The notes under the pieces are model-generated. The model had not been told where the DNA came from and did not search any database. It saw nothing but the letters and a program-made list of their open reading frames with translations. The position numbers and the translations under genes were made by a program. A DNA stretch of 22,608 nucleotides, taken from contig JADFVX010000088.1 of assembly GCA_015222755.1 (NCBI GenBank), positions 1 through 22,608 on the forward strand, in the 5' to 3' direction. This document shows, piece after piece, positions 9,392-15,529 of this stretch. The stretch comes from Pseudomonadota bacterium. GTDB taxonomy: Bacteria > Desulfobacterota > JADFVX01. Position 1 is the first letter of the stretch, and every line of letters begins with the position of its first letter.

Positions 9392-10285
9392 TTACTTACT
9401 GTGACAAACGACACAGATATTGCCAGTCCCTATTTTTTCAAGTCCAGAGGAGGATGTCTTCAGGTGCCCAAACTGGGGAAGGTGGGGATTATGACATGTA
9501 AAACATGTTATCCTTCCAAATGGGTCAAGATGCAGAACGGAATCATCATTCATGCCAAACCCTGCTGCATCTATTTCGTCAATTGCCAGATAAACCATGT
9601 CTATACTGTCACTGTCTTCCCAGTCATATACAGAATTCAAAAAGTGCTGGCTCATAAACTCCCCTTGCATGGGGGGATGACACTTCAGGCAAAGAAAAGC
9701 ACCAGATGCCCGCAATGAGAGATTTTCGCGACTGTGACTTTGTTCTTCGGGCACTTTAATATGACATACAAGACACTTATAACGCTGATGAACATCGCCT
9801 GAAGCAGATATAGCTACATGGGGGTTAAGATTAGCATGGTCTTTGTTTTTATGGCACTGGACACAGACATCCCTTTTCTTTAAATATGGCCCGCCTACCA
9901 GAAAGTTCTCAGTCCCTTCCAAGTGGGCACTTCCATTATGAAGGCGATGGCATGAAAGGCACTCCATTTTTTTATCGTACAGGAAAATAAACTCTTCCAC
10001 TGTTGCTGATTCACCGAATATACCAAGCCATGTAGTCGAATCAGGTCTGTCCGGGTGATGATCGGCAGGGCGACGGTAGTTGTGACATTCCCTGCATATA
10101 TTTGAAAAATTATCCCTTTTTTTTAGAGCGCTGGCCCCAGACCAAAGACTTCCTTCATGGCAGGTACTGCATGCAACAGTCTGATGTTTTCCTGTCATTG
10201 ATGCACAAGACACAAGAAAAAAGGCGGCAAAAACGATCAGTAGCAACTGGAGATATCTGAATTTTACTTTTATTGGCATGGGCAA
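9392..10285 (-). CDS. Octaheme c-type cytochrome lipoprotein (first of a tandem pair)
   Basis: A 297-residue exported cytochrome with eight C-x-x-C-H motifs, starting at about residues 39, 64, 109, 141, 171, 199, 261 and 291. Residues about 8-27 form a signal sequence ending FLVSC, a lipobox with Cys27. Motif order and spacing match the downstream paralogue almost throughout; shared blocks include HHPDRP after haem 2, GGPYLKKRD before haem 4, NPH after it, LRASGAFLCLKCHP at haem 6 and CFTCHNPH at haem 7. It is longer mainly between haems 6 and 7, in an acidic segment. The listed start is TTG, 7 nt after the queH stop; an ATG two codons later (10277-10279) is an equally good candidate. Likely role: electron transfer across the periplasm or at the cell surface. 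The terminal acceptor cannot be read from sequence. Confidence 0.9.
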   Translation of the reverse strand: MPMPIKVKFRYLQLLLIVFAAFFLVSCASMTGKHQTVACSTCHEGSLWSGASALKKRDNFSNICRECHNYRRPADHHPDRPDSTTWLGIFGESATVEEFIFLYDKKMECLSCHRLHNGSAHLEGTENFLVGGPYLKKRDVCVQCHKNKDHANLNPHVAISASGDVHQRYKCLVCHIKVPEEQSHSRENLSLRASGAFLCLKCHPPMQGEFMSQHFLNSVYDWEDSDSIDMVYLAIDEIDAAGFGMNDDSVLHLDPFGRITCFTCHNPHLPQFGHLKTSSSGLEKIGTGNICVVCHSK

Positions 10286-10292
10286 ATCAAAG

Positions 10293-10925
10293 TCAGCCTC
10301 TTTTGCTATAGAGACAGCCGCAGTAGTCCTGCCTGTAAAAACCGTTCTCCCTGCTGAGGCTTATGCTTTTTTTAAAACCCTCCTTTTTCTTAAAATCAGC
10401 GGGAAGGTATTTCACTCCAAAGCTCTCCTGCATTGCAAAACCTATATCGTTGATCCTGCTTGCATCCTTGTGGGGAGATATGGAAAGAACGGTCGTAAAG
10501 TAGCTGCTGCCATTTCCTTTAGCGAAACGTGCCGTCTCAGCCATACGCATCTCGTAGCACAATCGACAGCGCTCACCCCTTTCCGGACTGTCTTCATAAC
10601 CACGAACGAGGGTGTTCCAATTTTCCACCTCATATGCTCCTTCAACAAAGGCAATCCCCTTCTCATCGGCGTAGCGACTGGATTCATCGCGCCTGCGCTC
10701 ATATTCTTCTTTCGGTTGAATATTGGGATCGTAAAAATAGAGCAAAAGATCAAAAGACTCTTCCAACAGGCCGATCACATAGGATGAACAGGGGGCGCAA
10801 CATAGGTGGAGTGTTAACTTGGGGCGCAGACGTCTATCTCTTAGCGATTCTATCTCCTTATTCATCAAGGAGTAATAATCTGTCTTCCTTACAGGCTTTG
10901 TGCTCTTTTTCAGGGGAGAAGACAT
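10293..10925 (-). CDS. queH: Epoxyqueuosine reductase QueH
   Basis: A 210-residue protein of the QueH (formerly DUF208) family, which reduces epoxyqueuosine to queuosine in tRNA, replacing the unrelated QueG. Seen: LHLCCAPCSSY with Cys42, Cys43 and Cys46 near the N-terminus; FYDPNIQPKEEYERR at about 64-78; ERCRLCYEMRM with Cys120 and Cys123; TTVLSISPHKD at about 144-153; and a C-terminal YCGC (Cys202, Cys204). These cysteines hold the Fe-S cluster and metal site in characterised members. The first ATG lacks a clear ribosome-binding site, and Met21 (MNKEIESLRD) is an alternative start. It heads the run queH-cytochrome-cytochrome after the longest intergenic gap of the window, so a promoter in that gap is expected. 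No other queuosine genes are nearby. Confidence 0.93.
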   Translation of the reverse strand: MSSPLKKSTKPVRKTDYYSLMNKEIESLRDRRLRPKLTLHLCCAPCSSYVIGLLEESFDLLLYFYDPNIQPKEEYERRRDESSRYADEKGIAFVEGAYEVENWNTLVRGYEDSPERGERCRLCYEMRMAETARFAKGNGSSYFTTVLSISPHKDASRINDIGFAMQESFGVKYLPADFKKKEGFKKSISLSRENGFYRQDYCGCLYSKRG

Positions 10926-11379
10926 ACGATTATTTTATAGAAACAAGGGGAGAAAGACCAGCATTAAAGATCCCCGCCGCAAGCTACTTGGCATTCAACC
11001 CCAGTCGATAAATCTTTATTCCCGGCTTGTCTGTAAGTTTTGCAGAAGGTAAAAAAGAAGCCGACGTTTTTTACATAGAGTTTGTTGAGTTAGAGGGGTA
11101 TATTGGGGAAACATTAGTAATGTTCAGGACTATAGTTATTCCCAAGTACAGTATCGCTTCACTGTACCTGTTCCTGTTTGATTTTATATATTATCCCCCT
11201 TTCAGAAATACTCTCTTACTCTGATAGACTTCAAGGAAAGCCTGGTCATCCTCTCATCAGCATGCTTGCCACTGCATGGGCTATCTCATGGGTATAGTTA
11301 CCGTTTCACCAGCATAATCTGCTCACGGTCTCTGCTGAGCTTTTTTTCGAGAAAATCAAAGTGTATGAGGGATAATATT
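10926..11379. other. Longest non-coding stretch of the window (454 bp)
   Basis: No convincing gene on either strand. On the plus strand a TTG-initiated frame at 11027-11224 would give 65 residues, but it has no ribosome-binding site and no recognisable domain. The stretch holds an imperfect GC-rich hairpin near 10972-10990 and a plus-strand terminator-like hairpin at 11321-11347. The promoter for queH and the cytochromes probably lies at its left part, but no box pair stands out. No tRNA or recognisable riboswitch fold was found by eye. Confidence 0.6.
11321..11347 (+). terminator. Terminator-like hairpin on the plus strand with no plus-strand gene before it
   Basis: GCTCA at 11321-11325 pairs with TGAGC at 11336-11340 (10-nt loop) and is followed directly by seven T residues at 11341-11347 on the plus strand. 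The 5-bp stem is short. On the minus strand the T run becomes an A run before the hairpin, so it does not look like a terminator for the BON gene. It may end an unrecognised plus-strand transcript or be chance. Confidence 0.35.
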
Positions 11380-11955
11380 TCAGTCCGACACGATTTTCAG
11401 GTTGTCAACTATATCAACAGCACCGTAAGTCTCATTTGTTATCTTCATGATGCGCTCTTTCTGCTCTCTGGTTTTAACTATACCGGTTAAGATGGCAACG
11501 CCATTATAAACATCTACATCTATATTAAGTGATCTTATGCCCTTCTCTCCCATGAGCTGTCCCTTTATCTTACTCGCGGTCATACTGTCCCCAAATGCCT
11601 GGCTAAGCCCCCGCTTGCCAACCTGCAGGCTGCTTTTTACAAGCTTTACACCCTTTACCTTGCCCGCAATATCAGCAGCAGATTCAGCCTCCTCAGCAGT
11701 ACCTACAATGCCGGACAGGAAAACCGTGCCACCTACAGCATCAACATCTATTTTCCTTGCCTTGACGTCCTTGGCTTTAGCCAGAGCACTCTTGACCCTG
11801 GCTGTAATCGTAGAATCATCAAGTATCCTGCCTGCACTCCGTTCATCTGTTCCCACCTTATATACGCCAACAGCTCCGGCGCCGACAAAAACCGGGGCGC
11901 ATCCCGTTGTTACAAAAACCAAAGGCAGGACATACAAAAAAACTTTCTTATACAT
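11380..11955 (-). CDS. Two-BON-domain lipoprotein (DolP/OsmY-like)
   Basis: A 191-residue predicted lipoprotein. The N-terminus has a lysine-containing start, a hydrophobic core and a VTTGC lipobox with Cys19. Next comes a Gly/Ala/Val-rich segment (GAGAVGVYKVGTDERS), close in style to the start of E. coli DolP (YraP). Two BON domains follow at about 47-113 (DDSTITARVKSAL; GGTVFLSGIVGT) and about 122-188 (DSMTASKIKGQLMG; NGVAILTGIVKT). BON domains bind phospholipid, and proteins of this layout help keep the outer membrane intact under envelope stress. A purine-rich GGGAGAGAAG lies upstream of the ATG. It is 107 nt from ycgN and is followed by the long gap, so it may close a transcription unit, although no minus-strand terminator is seen. 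Confidence 0.88.
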   Translation of the reverse strand: MYKKVFLYVLPLVFVTTGCAPVFVGAGAVGVYKVGTDERSAGRILDDSTITARVKSALAKAKDVKARKIDVDAVGGTVFLSGIVGTAEEAESAADIAGKVKGVKLVKSSLQVGKRGLSQAFGDSMTASKIKGQLMGEKGIRSLNIDVDVYNGVAILTGIVKTREQKERIMKITNETYGAVDIVDNLKIVSD

Positions 11956-12062
11956 ACACTTCTCTCCCTTTCAAGATTTTGCTATAAATTGGAAAAAACC
12001 TAACAAGGCGGCGCTTACTTTACCCTAACTATAAGAACAAGCAATAGCCAGGGACTGAATCA

Positions 12063-12509
12063 CTAAATCCAGTCAACAATATGATCCTGCAGCTGGTCTG
12101 GATGGATATGTTCTTCGCTTACCACCTTTCCGCAGATCGAAATGCCGGCCTCTTTGACCGTATCGCTATCGCCGGAAACAAGCGGGTGCCACCAGAGAAG
12201 CTCCTTACCTTCAGACAAAAGCCGGTAGGCACAGGTAGCAGGCAACCAGCCTGTATTGTCTATACTATCAGGACTCAGTTCAATACAATCAGTCTTCAGT
12301 TTAAGCCGTTCCTCATAAACGCGGCAAGAGCAATCATGGGAATCAAGAAGAGAGCAGGCAACATTTGTGTAATGAAAATGTCCGTCCTCCTCATCTTCTA
12401 TCTTGTTCAGGCAGCACCTGCCGCAGCGGTCACAGAGGCTTTCCCACTCTTTGGCCGTCATCTCAGGCAGGTCCTTGTGCTTCCAGAAGGGCTCATTTAC
12501 TGATTGCAT
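12063..12509 (-). CDS. ycgN: YcgN-family (UPF0260) cysteine-rich protein
   Basis: A 148-residue protein matching the YcgN/UPF0260 family over its whole length. The PFW start, the ...EWESLCDRCGRCCLNK block (Cys26, Cys29, Cys32, Cys33), the FHYTNVACSLLD block (Cys52), Cys60 and Cys62, the LKTDCIELSP block (Cys75) and GWLPATCAYRLLSEGKELLWWHPL (Cys93) all have direct counterparts in E. coli YcgN as I remember it. The cysteine clusters suggest metal or Fe-S binding, but the family has no established function. It begins 15 nt after the stop of the selenocysteine gene and was probably transcribed with it. A 9-bp inverted repeat spans the junction. No strong ribosome-binding site precedes the ATG. 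Confidence 0.9.
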   Translation of the reverse strand: MQSVNEPFWKHKDLPEMTAKEWESLCDRCGRCCLNKIEDEEDGHFHYTNVACSLLDSHDCSCRVYEERLKLKTDCIELSPDSIDNTGWLPATCAYRLLSEGKELLWWHPLVSGDSDTVKEAGISICGKVVSEEHIHPDQLQDHIVDWI

Positions 12510-12517
12510 ATCATTTT

Positions 12518-12547
12518 GCTGCCTTTATTTTTTTGCAGAAAGGCAGC
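12518..12547 (-). repeat. Inverted repeat (9-bp stem) spanning the selenoprotein stop / ycgN start junction
   Basis: GCTGCCTTT at 12518-12526 is the exact complement of AAAGGCAGC at 12539-12547, leaving a 12-nt AT-rich loop. The stem covers the last codons and stop of the selenocysteine gene and ends nine nt before the ycgN ATG. There is no T run after it on the minus strand, so it is not a classic terminator. It could affect ycgN translation or mRNA stability. Confidence 0.55.
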
Positions 12548-12773
12548 TTTCAATCTCACTAAATATCTCATCATTTTCGGGAAAGCGGTAATCTTCCTTG
12601 CGGTTGTCATAGGCAACATTCCCATCAAGAGCTACTGTAAATATACCCTTGTGACCGCCTGTCAGTGTTGCATTTTCTCCAAACCTATCTTTAATTGAAG
12701 CCGCCAGACTGGAGGCCTGTGGAAGAAAATCTCACTCCTGGCAGTAGGTTATCTCTATATGTATTGCTCCCAT
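12525..12773 (-). CDS. Selenocysteine-containing SelW/Rdx-family protein (in-frame UGA at codon 14)
   Basis: Reading from the ATG at 12771-12773 gives 82 codons ending in TAA, with one in-frame TGA at 12732-12734 (codon 14). Translated as selenocysteine, the start is MGAIHIEITYCQEU, i.e. the C-x-x-U redox motif (Cys11, Sec14) after a beta strand, exactly where SelW/SelT/Rdx proteins carry C-x-x-C or C-x-x-U. The rest also fits the family: a helix (ASSLAASIKDRFGENATLT), GGHKGIFTVALDGNVAYDNR, and the C-terminal FPENDEIFSEI. Coding sense continues through the TGA without a frame change, which argues against a pseudogene. AAGGAGGT precedes the ATG at good spacing. A SECIS-like hairpin follows the UGA. 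Standard gene callers would miss or truncate it. Probable role: thiol/selenol redox; the partner is unknown. Requires selABC and selD elsewhere in the genome. Confidence 0.85.
12698..12718 (-). promoter_or_regulatory. Bacterial SECIS-like hairpin directing Sec insertion
   Basis: On the minus strand, bases 14-34 after the UGA fold as AGGCC, a U/C mismatch, CCA, a GUC triloop, UGG, then GGCUU: five pairs (one G-U), a 1x1 mismatch with U on the 5' side, then three pairs. If the top A-U pair opens, the loop reads AGUCU, close to the AGGUCU loop of the E. coli fdhF SECIS (recalled, not searched). Distance from the UGA and the loop G-U fit SelB-binding elements. Confidence 0.65.
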
Positions 12774-12879
12774 CACTACCTCCTTATTAGTCTATTACTT
12801 TGAGACCGCTGAAAAAATACCATTTTTTTTAACGCAATCCCAAGTATATATTTTTAGCATTGCAAAATAATGCCCCCAG

Positions 12880-12923
12880 AAAAAAGAGGCGGCTTATCTG
12901 TAATACCTGAATAGATATCCCGC
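12880..12923 (-). terminator. Probable intrinsic terminator after the lipoate ligase gene
   Basis: On the minus strand GCGG (complement of 12920-12923) pairs with CCGC (complement of 12889-12892). After a 2-nt mismatch a further five pairs (around ATCT/AGAT) close a 13-nt loop, and the hairpin is followed by CTC and six T residues (12880-12885). It starts two bases past the lipoate ligase stop and precedes the selenoprotein gene, so it probably ends the pepQ-efp-accBC transcription unit. Confidence 0.45.
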
Positions 12924-12924
12924 T

Positions 12925-13674
12925 TTAAAAAATAGCGCAAGAAGCTTTCAAATCTTTCACTAACTCTTTCTCCAGCGCAGATAGTCCTGCCTCTTTTAAG
13001 CTAGCACCAACAGTACTCTCAAACCCTTTTATCATGGCAGATACAAATTTTTCGTAAGTACCTGAGTAGCCCTCATCTTTCATTGTAGTAAAGTCTCCGC
13101 CATTTTCCATATCATCACCCATCAATGACGTGTAGATACTGCGGTCTACGTCCATAAGGATCGAACCATGCTGAATGAAACGTTCCTTGTCCCTTCTCTG
13201 GGCACTGCCTGAAATTTTCTTCCCTCCAGCATTTATCTCATATGGCGTGCCCGAGTTAAAGCAGGAATTTAGCTTACTGTAGGCCCTTGCGCTTCGTTTT
13301 TCACCAAGCGAGGCTCCGATGCCCAGTAGATTCAGTGCATCTACCTGCCACCCAGCAAGTGTCAAATATATCCCCGATAAAGTCGTAGGAGGTGGAAAGT
13401 CTCTATAGTTAGCGATTACTGAATAGGTAAACTCGCAATGGTGAAGTACTGCTCTGCCGCCCGTTGGCCTTCGCACTATATCTACAGAGTTTGAAGTGCA
13501 TCTGGCGATCAGGCCTTTATCTGCCTTCTGAAAATAGCCTAGAGAAAGGGTAGGAGACTTCCACGAATAAATACGGAGCGTCGGAGTAGTGCTGTGCCGA
13601 AAAATAGCCTCATCGATGGCCATATTTTCGGCGCCATCAAGAGGCGGAGATAGGATAAGCCTCCACTTGTTCAA
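12925..13674 (-). CDS. Lipoate-protein ligase / octanoyltransferase (LplA/LipM family)
   Basis: A 249-residue member of the biotin/lipoate transferase fold. Seen: the N-terminal WRLILSPPLDGAENMAIDEA block, SLGYFQK at about 44-50, the RRPTGGRAVLHH lipoyl-AMP/acyl-binding loop at about 68-79, and the block from Cys138 through YEINAGGKKISGSAQRR with the substrate lysine Lys153, then QHGSILMD. A Cys in SCFNSG at the position of the LipM nucleophile favours octanoyl transfer from acyl-ACP to lipoyl domains. Salvage-type lipoate ligation is the alternative. The start is TTG at 13672-13674, directly after the accC TGA; it is chosen because the family's conserved N-terminal Trp-Arg-Leu begins at residue 4 and no upstream ATG exists. 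Co-translation with accC is likely. Confidence 0.88.
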   Translation of the reverse strand: MNKWRLILSPPLDGAENMAIDEAIFRHSTTPTLRIYSWKSPTLSLGYFQKADKGLIARCTSNSVDIVRRPTGGRAVLHHCEFTYSVIANYRDFPPPTTLSGIYLTLAGWQVDALNLLGIGASLGEKRSARAYSKLNSCFNSGTPYEINAGGKKISGSAQRRDKERFIQHGSILMDVDRSIYTSLMGDDMENGGDFTTMKDEGYSGTYEKFVSAMIKGFESTVGASLKEAGLSALEKELVKDLKASCAIF

Positions 13675-15012
13675 TCAGCTCATTCTCTCCACGAAATTTG
13701 TATCGATATTTGCGGATAAAAAATCACGGTTGCTAAATAGCTTCTTGAAGAATGGGATAGTCGTCTTCACACCTTCGATAATGTACTCATCAAGTGTACG
13801 GTTCATGCGTTCTATAGCCTCCTGCCTCGTCTCGGCATGGACTATCACCTTACCTATAAGCGAATCATAATAGGGCAGTATCACATACTGGTCATATACC
13901 GCAGAATCAACCCTTACACCAAGCCCACCCGGCGCATGGTAGTAGGTTATCTTACCCGGCGAAGGCAGGAAGTTTGCGGGATCTTCGGCGTTTATCCTGC
14001 ACTCAATTGCATGTCCGCGCAGGACTATGTCCTCCTGCTTGAAGCGTAGCTTGCCCCCTGCCGCTGAAATAATCTGCTCCTTCACAATATCTATTCCGGT
14101 AATCATCTCGGTAATCGGATGTTCTACCTGTACGCGCGTATTCATCTCCATGAAGTAAAACTCGTCACCATCTAGGAGAAACTCCACTGTACCGACATTG
14201 GAGTAATTTACCGCCTCTGCCGCAGCAACGGCGGCGTCACCCATCCTCTTTCTAAGCTCAGGCGTCATGACAGGACAGGGCGCTTCCTCAAGCAGTTTCT
14301 GGTGACGCCTTTGAATACTGCACTCACGCTCACCGAGGTGGATAACGTTTCCATGCATGTCGGCCAGTATCTGTATCTCTACGTGCCTCGGTTTCAAGCA
14401 AAATTTTTCGATATATAACTCGCCATCACCGAAGGCTGCCATAGACTCCGCCTGTGTAGTGAGGAAGGCATTACCGAGGCTGGTAGGGTTGTGGACGACC
14501 TTCATCCCCTTGCCACCGCCACCTGCAGAGGCCTTTAGGATAACAGGAAAACCGATCTTCTTTGCTATCTTTGCAGCTTCCTTCTCATCTTTCACGGCGC
14601 CATCACTTCCGGGGAGCACGGGAACACCGGCCTTTACCATTACCTCACGCGCCTTGATCTTGTTTCCCATGAGCCGAATATTTTCAGCGCGGGGACCGAT
14701 AAATTTTATTCCGCAATTGTCGCATACTTCCCTGAATGCGGCATTCTCTGCAAGAAATCCATAGCCGGGGTGAATAGCATCGGCATCTGTTACCTCTGCG
14801 GCACTCATAAGGGAAGTGACGTTTAGGTAACTGTCCTTCGGTGACGCCGGCCCTATGCAGACACTTTCATCAGCAAGCTTGACATGAAGCGCCTCGGCAT
14901 CAACATCGGAGTGCACAGCTACCGTTTTTATACCCAGTTCCTTGCAGGAACGGATAATACGGAGCGCTATTTCACCCCGATTGGCCACCAGTATTTTATT
15001 AAACATCTGCAT
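13675..15012 (-). CDS. accC: Biotin carboxylase subunit of acetyl-CoA carboxylase
   Basis: A 445-residue biotin carboxylase, the normal AccC length, that carboxylates the biotin on AccB using ATP and bicarbonate in the first step of fatty acid synthesis. Seen: NKILVANRGEIALRII at the N-terminus, HPGYGFLAEN at about 81-90, the glycine-rich ATP loop ILKASAGGGGKGMKVV at about 158-173, RHVEIQILAD at about 209-218, and the EMNTRVQVEHPITEM active-site block at about 289-303. It ends soon after the ATP-grasp/C-terminal domain with no biotinyl or carboxyltransferase domain, so it is the stand-alone bacterial type. Two ATGs (15012 and 15006) are possible starts; MFNKILVANRG from the second is the common family beginning. 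It follows accB after 59 nt. Confidence 0.97.
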   Translation of the reverse strand: MQMFNKILVANRGEIALRIIRSCKELGIKTVAVHSDVDAEALHVKLADESVCIGPASPKDSYLNVTSLMSAAEVTDADAIHPGYGFLAENAAFREVCDNCGIKFIGPRAENIRLMGNKIKAREVMVKAGVPVLPGSDGAVKDEKEAAKIAKKIGFPVILKASAGGGGKGMKVVHNPTSLGNAFLTTQAESMAAFGDGELYIEKFCLKPRHVEIQILADMHGNVIHLGERECSIQRRHQKLLEEAPCPVMTPELRKRMGDAAVAAAEAVNYSNVGTVEFLLDGDEFYFMEMNTRVQVEHPITEMITGIDIVKEQIISAAGGKLRFKQEDIVLRGHAIECRINAEDPANFLPSPGKITYYHAPGGLGVRVDSAVYDQYVILPYYDSLIGKVIVHAETRQEAIERMNRTLDEYIIEGVKTTIPFFKKLFSNRDFLSANIDTNFVERMS

Positions 15013-15071
15013 AAACCTTCCTGATCATCTTGAATTAGATAAATCTACCTGCAAAAACCCTTTATTACTGC

Positions 15072-15518
15072 TCAGGTCGGGTCGATCTCAAAAAGCGGTT
15101 CCCCGTACTCAACGGGCTGCCCGTTCTCCACCAGTATAGAGACGATTTTACCCTTAAACTCGGCCTCTATCTCATTCATAAGTTTCATTGCCTCGACTAT
15201 ACAAAGGGTCTGCCCCTTCTTTACCACCTGTCCCTCTTCTATATAAAGATCCGCCTCAGGCGAGGGACTCCTGTAAAAGGTCCCTACCATGGGTGAGTTA
15301 ATGACCTTATACTTAGACTCTGCCTTCTTCTCGGTAGCAGACGGCTCGGCATCAGCAACTGGCACCTCCAGCGGAACCTGTGCAGGTGCAAGCGCTACTG
15401 CAGTCCCTGCGATTGCACTTTTAACCCTGATTCTGGAGTCTTTCTCTTCAACTTCAATCTCCTCAAGTCCGTTGTCCTTCAGGAGCTTTATAACTTGCTT
15501 CAGCTTTTTTACATCCAT
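15072..15518 (-). CDS. accB: Biotin carboxyl carrier protein of acetyl-CoA carboxylase
   Basis: A 148-residue AccB. An N-terminal helix-rich segment (MDVKKLKQVIKLLKDNGLEEIEVEEKD split over residues 1-27) interacts with the carboxylase in known systems. An Ala/Pro-rich linker occupies about 36-62. The biotinyl domain covers about 70-147, with the biotin-attachment site EAMKLMNE (Lys112) and the thumb-type segment SPMVGTFYRSPSPEAD. Start ATG with AAGGAG six bases upstream, overlapping the end of efp (11 nt between genes). Adjacent accC confirms the assignment. The carboxyltransferase genes accA and accD are not in the window. Confidence 0.96.
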   Translation of the reverse strand: MDVKKLKQVIKLLKDNGLEEIEVEEKDSRIRVKSAIAGTAVALAPAQVPLEVPVADAEPSATEKKAESKYKVINSPMVGTFYRSPSPEADLYIEEGQVVKKGQTLCIVEAMKLMNEIEAEFKGKIVSILVENGQPVEYGEPLFEIDPT

Positions 15519-15529
15519 AGTGAACTCCT

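Noticed and set aside
11027..11224. Plus-strand 65-residue reading frame in the long gap
   Set aside because: It starts at TTG with no ribosome-binding site, has a hydrophobic biased tail and no recognisable family; kept only as a note in the gap description.
11190..11275. Hammerhead-ribozyme-like core (CTGATGAG on the minus strand at 11253-11260, followed by a short stem II candidate)
   Set aside because: The expected GAAA after stem II is GAAG, stem II closes with a G-U pair, and the sequence before the core does not pair with the sequence after the candidate cleavage site, so no stem I forms.
11300..11400. Minus-strand protein-like stretch ending LSRDREQIMLVKR just after the BON gene, in another frame
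   Set aside because: Only about 32 codons long, with no start codon before the upstream in-frame stop; probably chance.
12732..12734. TGA in the SelW-like gene as an ordinary stop (pseudogene)
   Set aside because: The TGA sits exactly at the redox position where Sec is known in this family, the frame is otherwise intact with a strong ribosome-binding site, and a SECIS-like hairpin follows.
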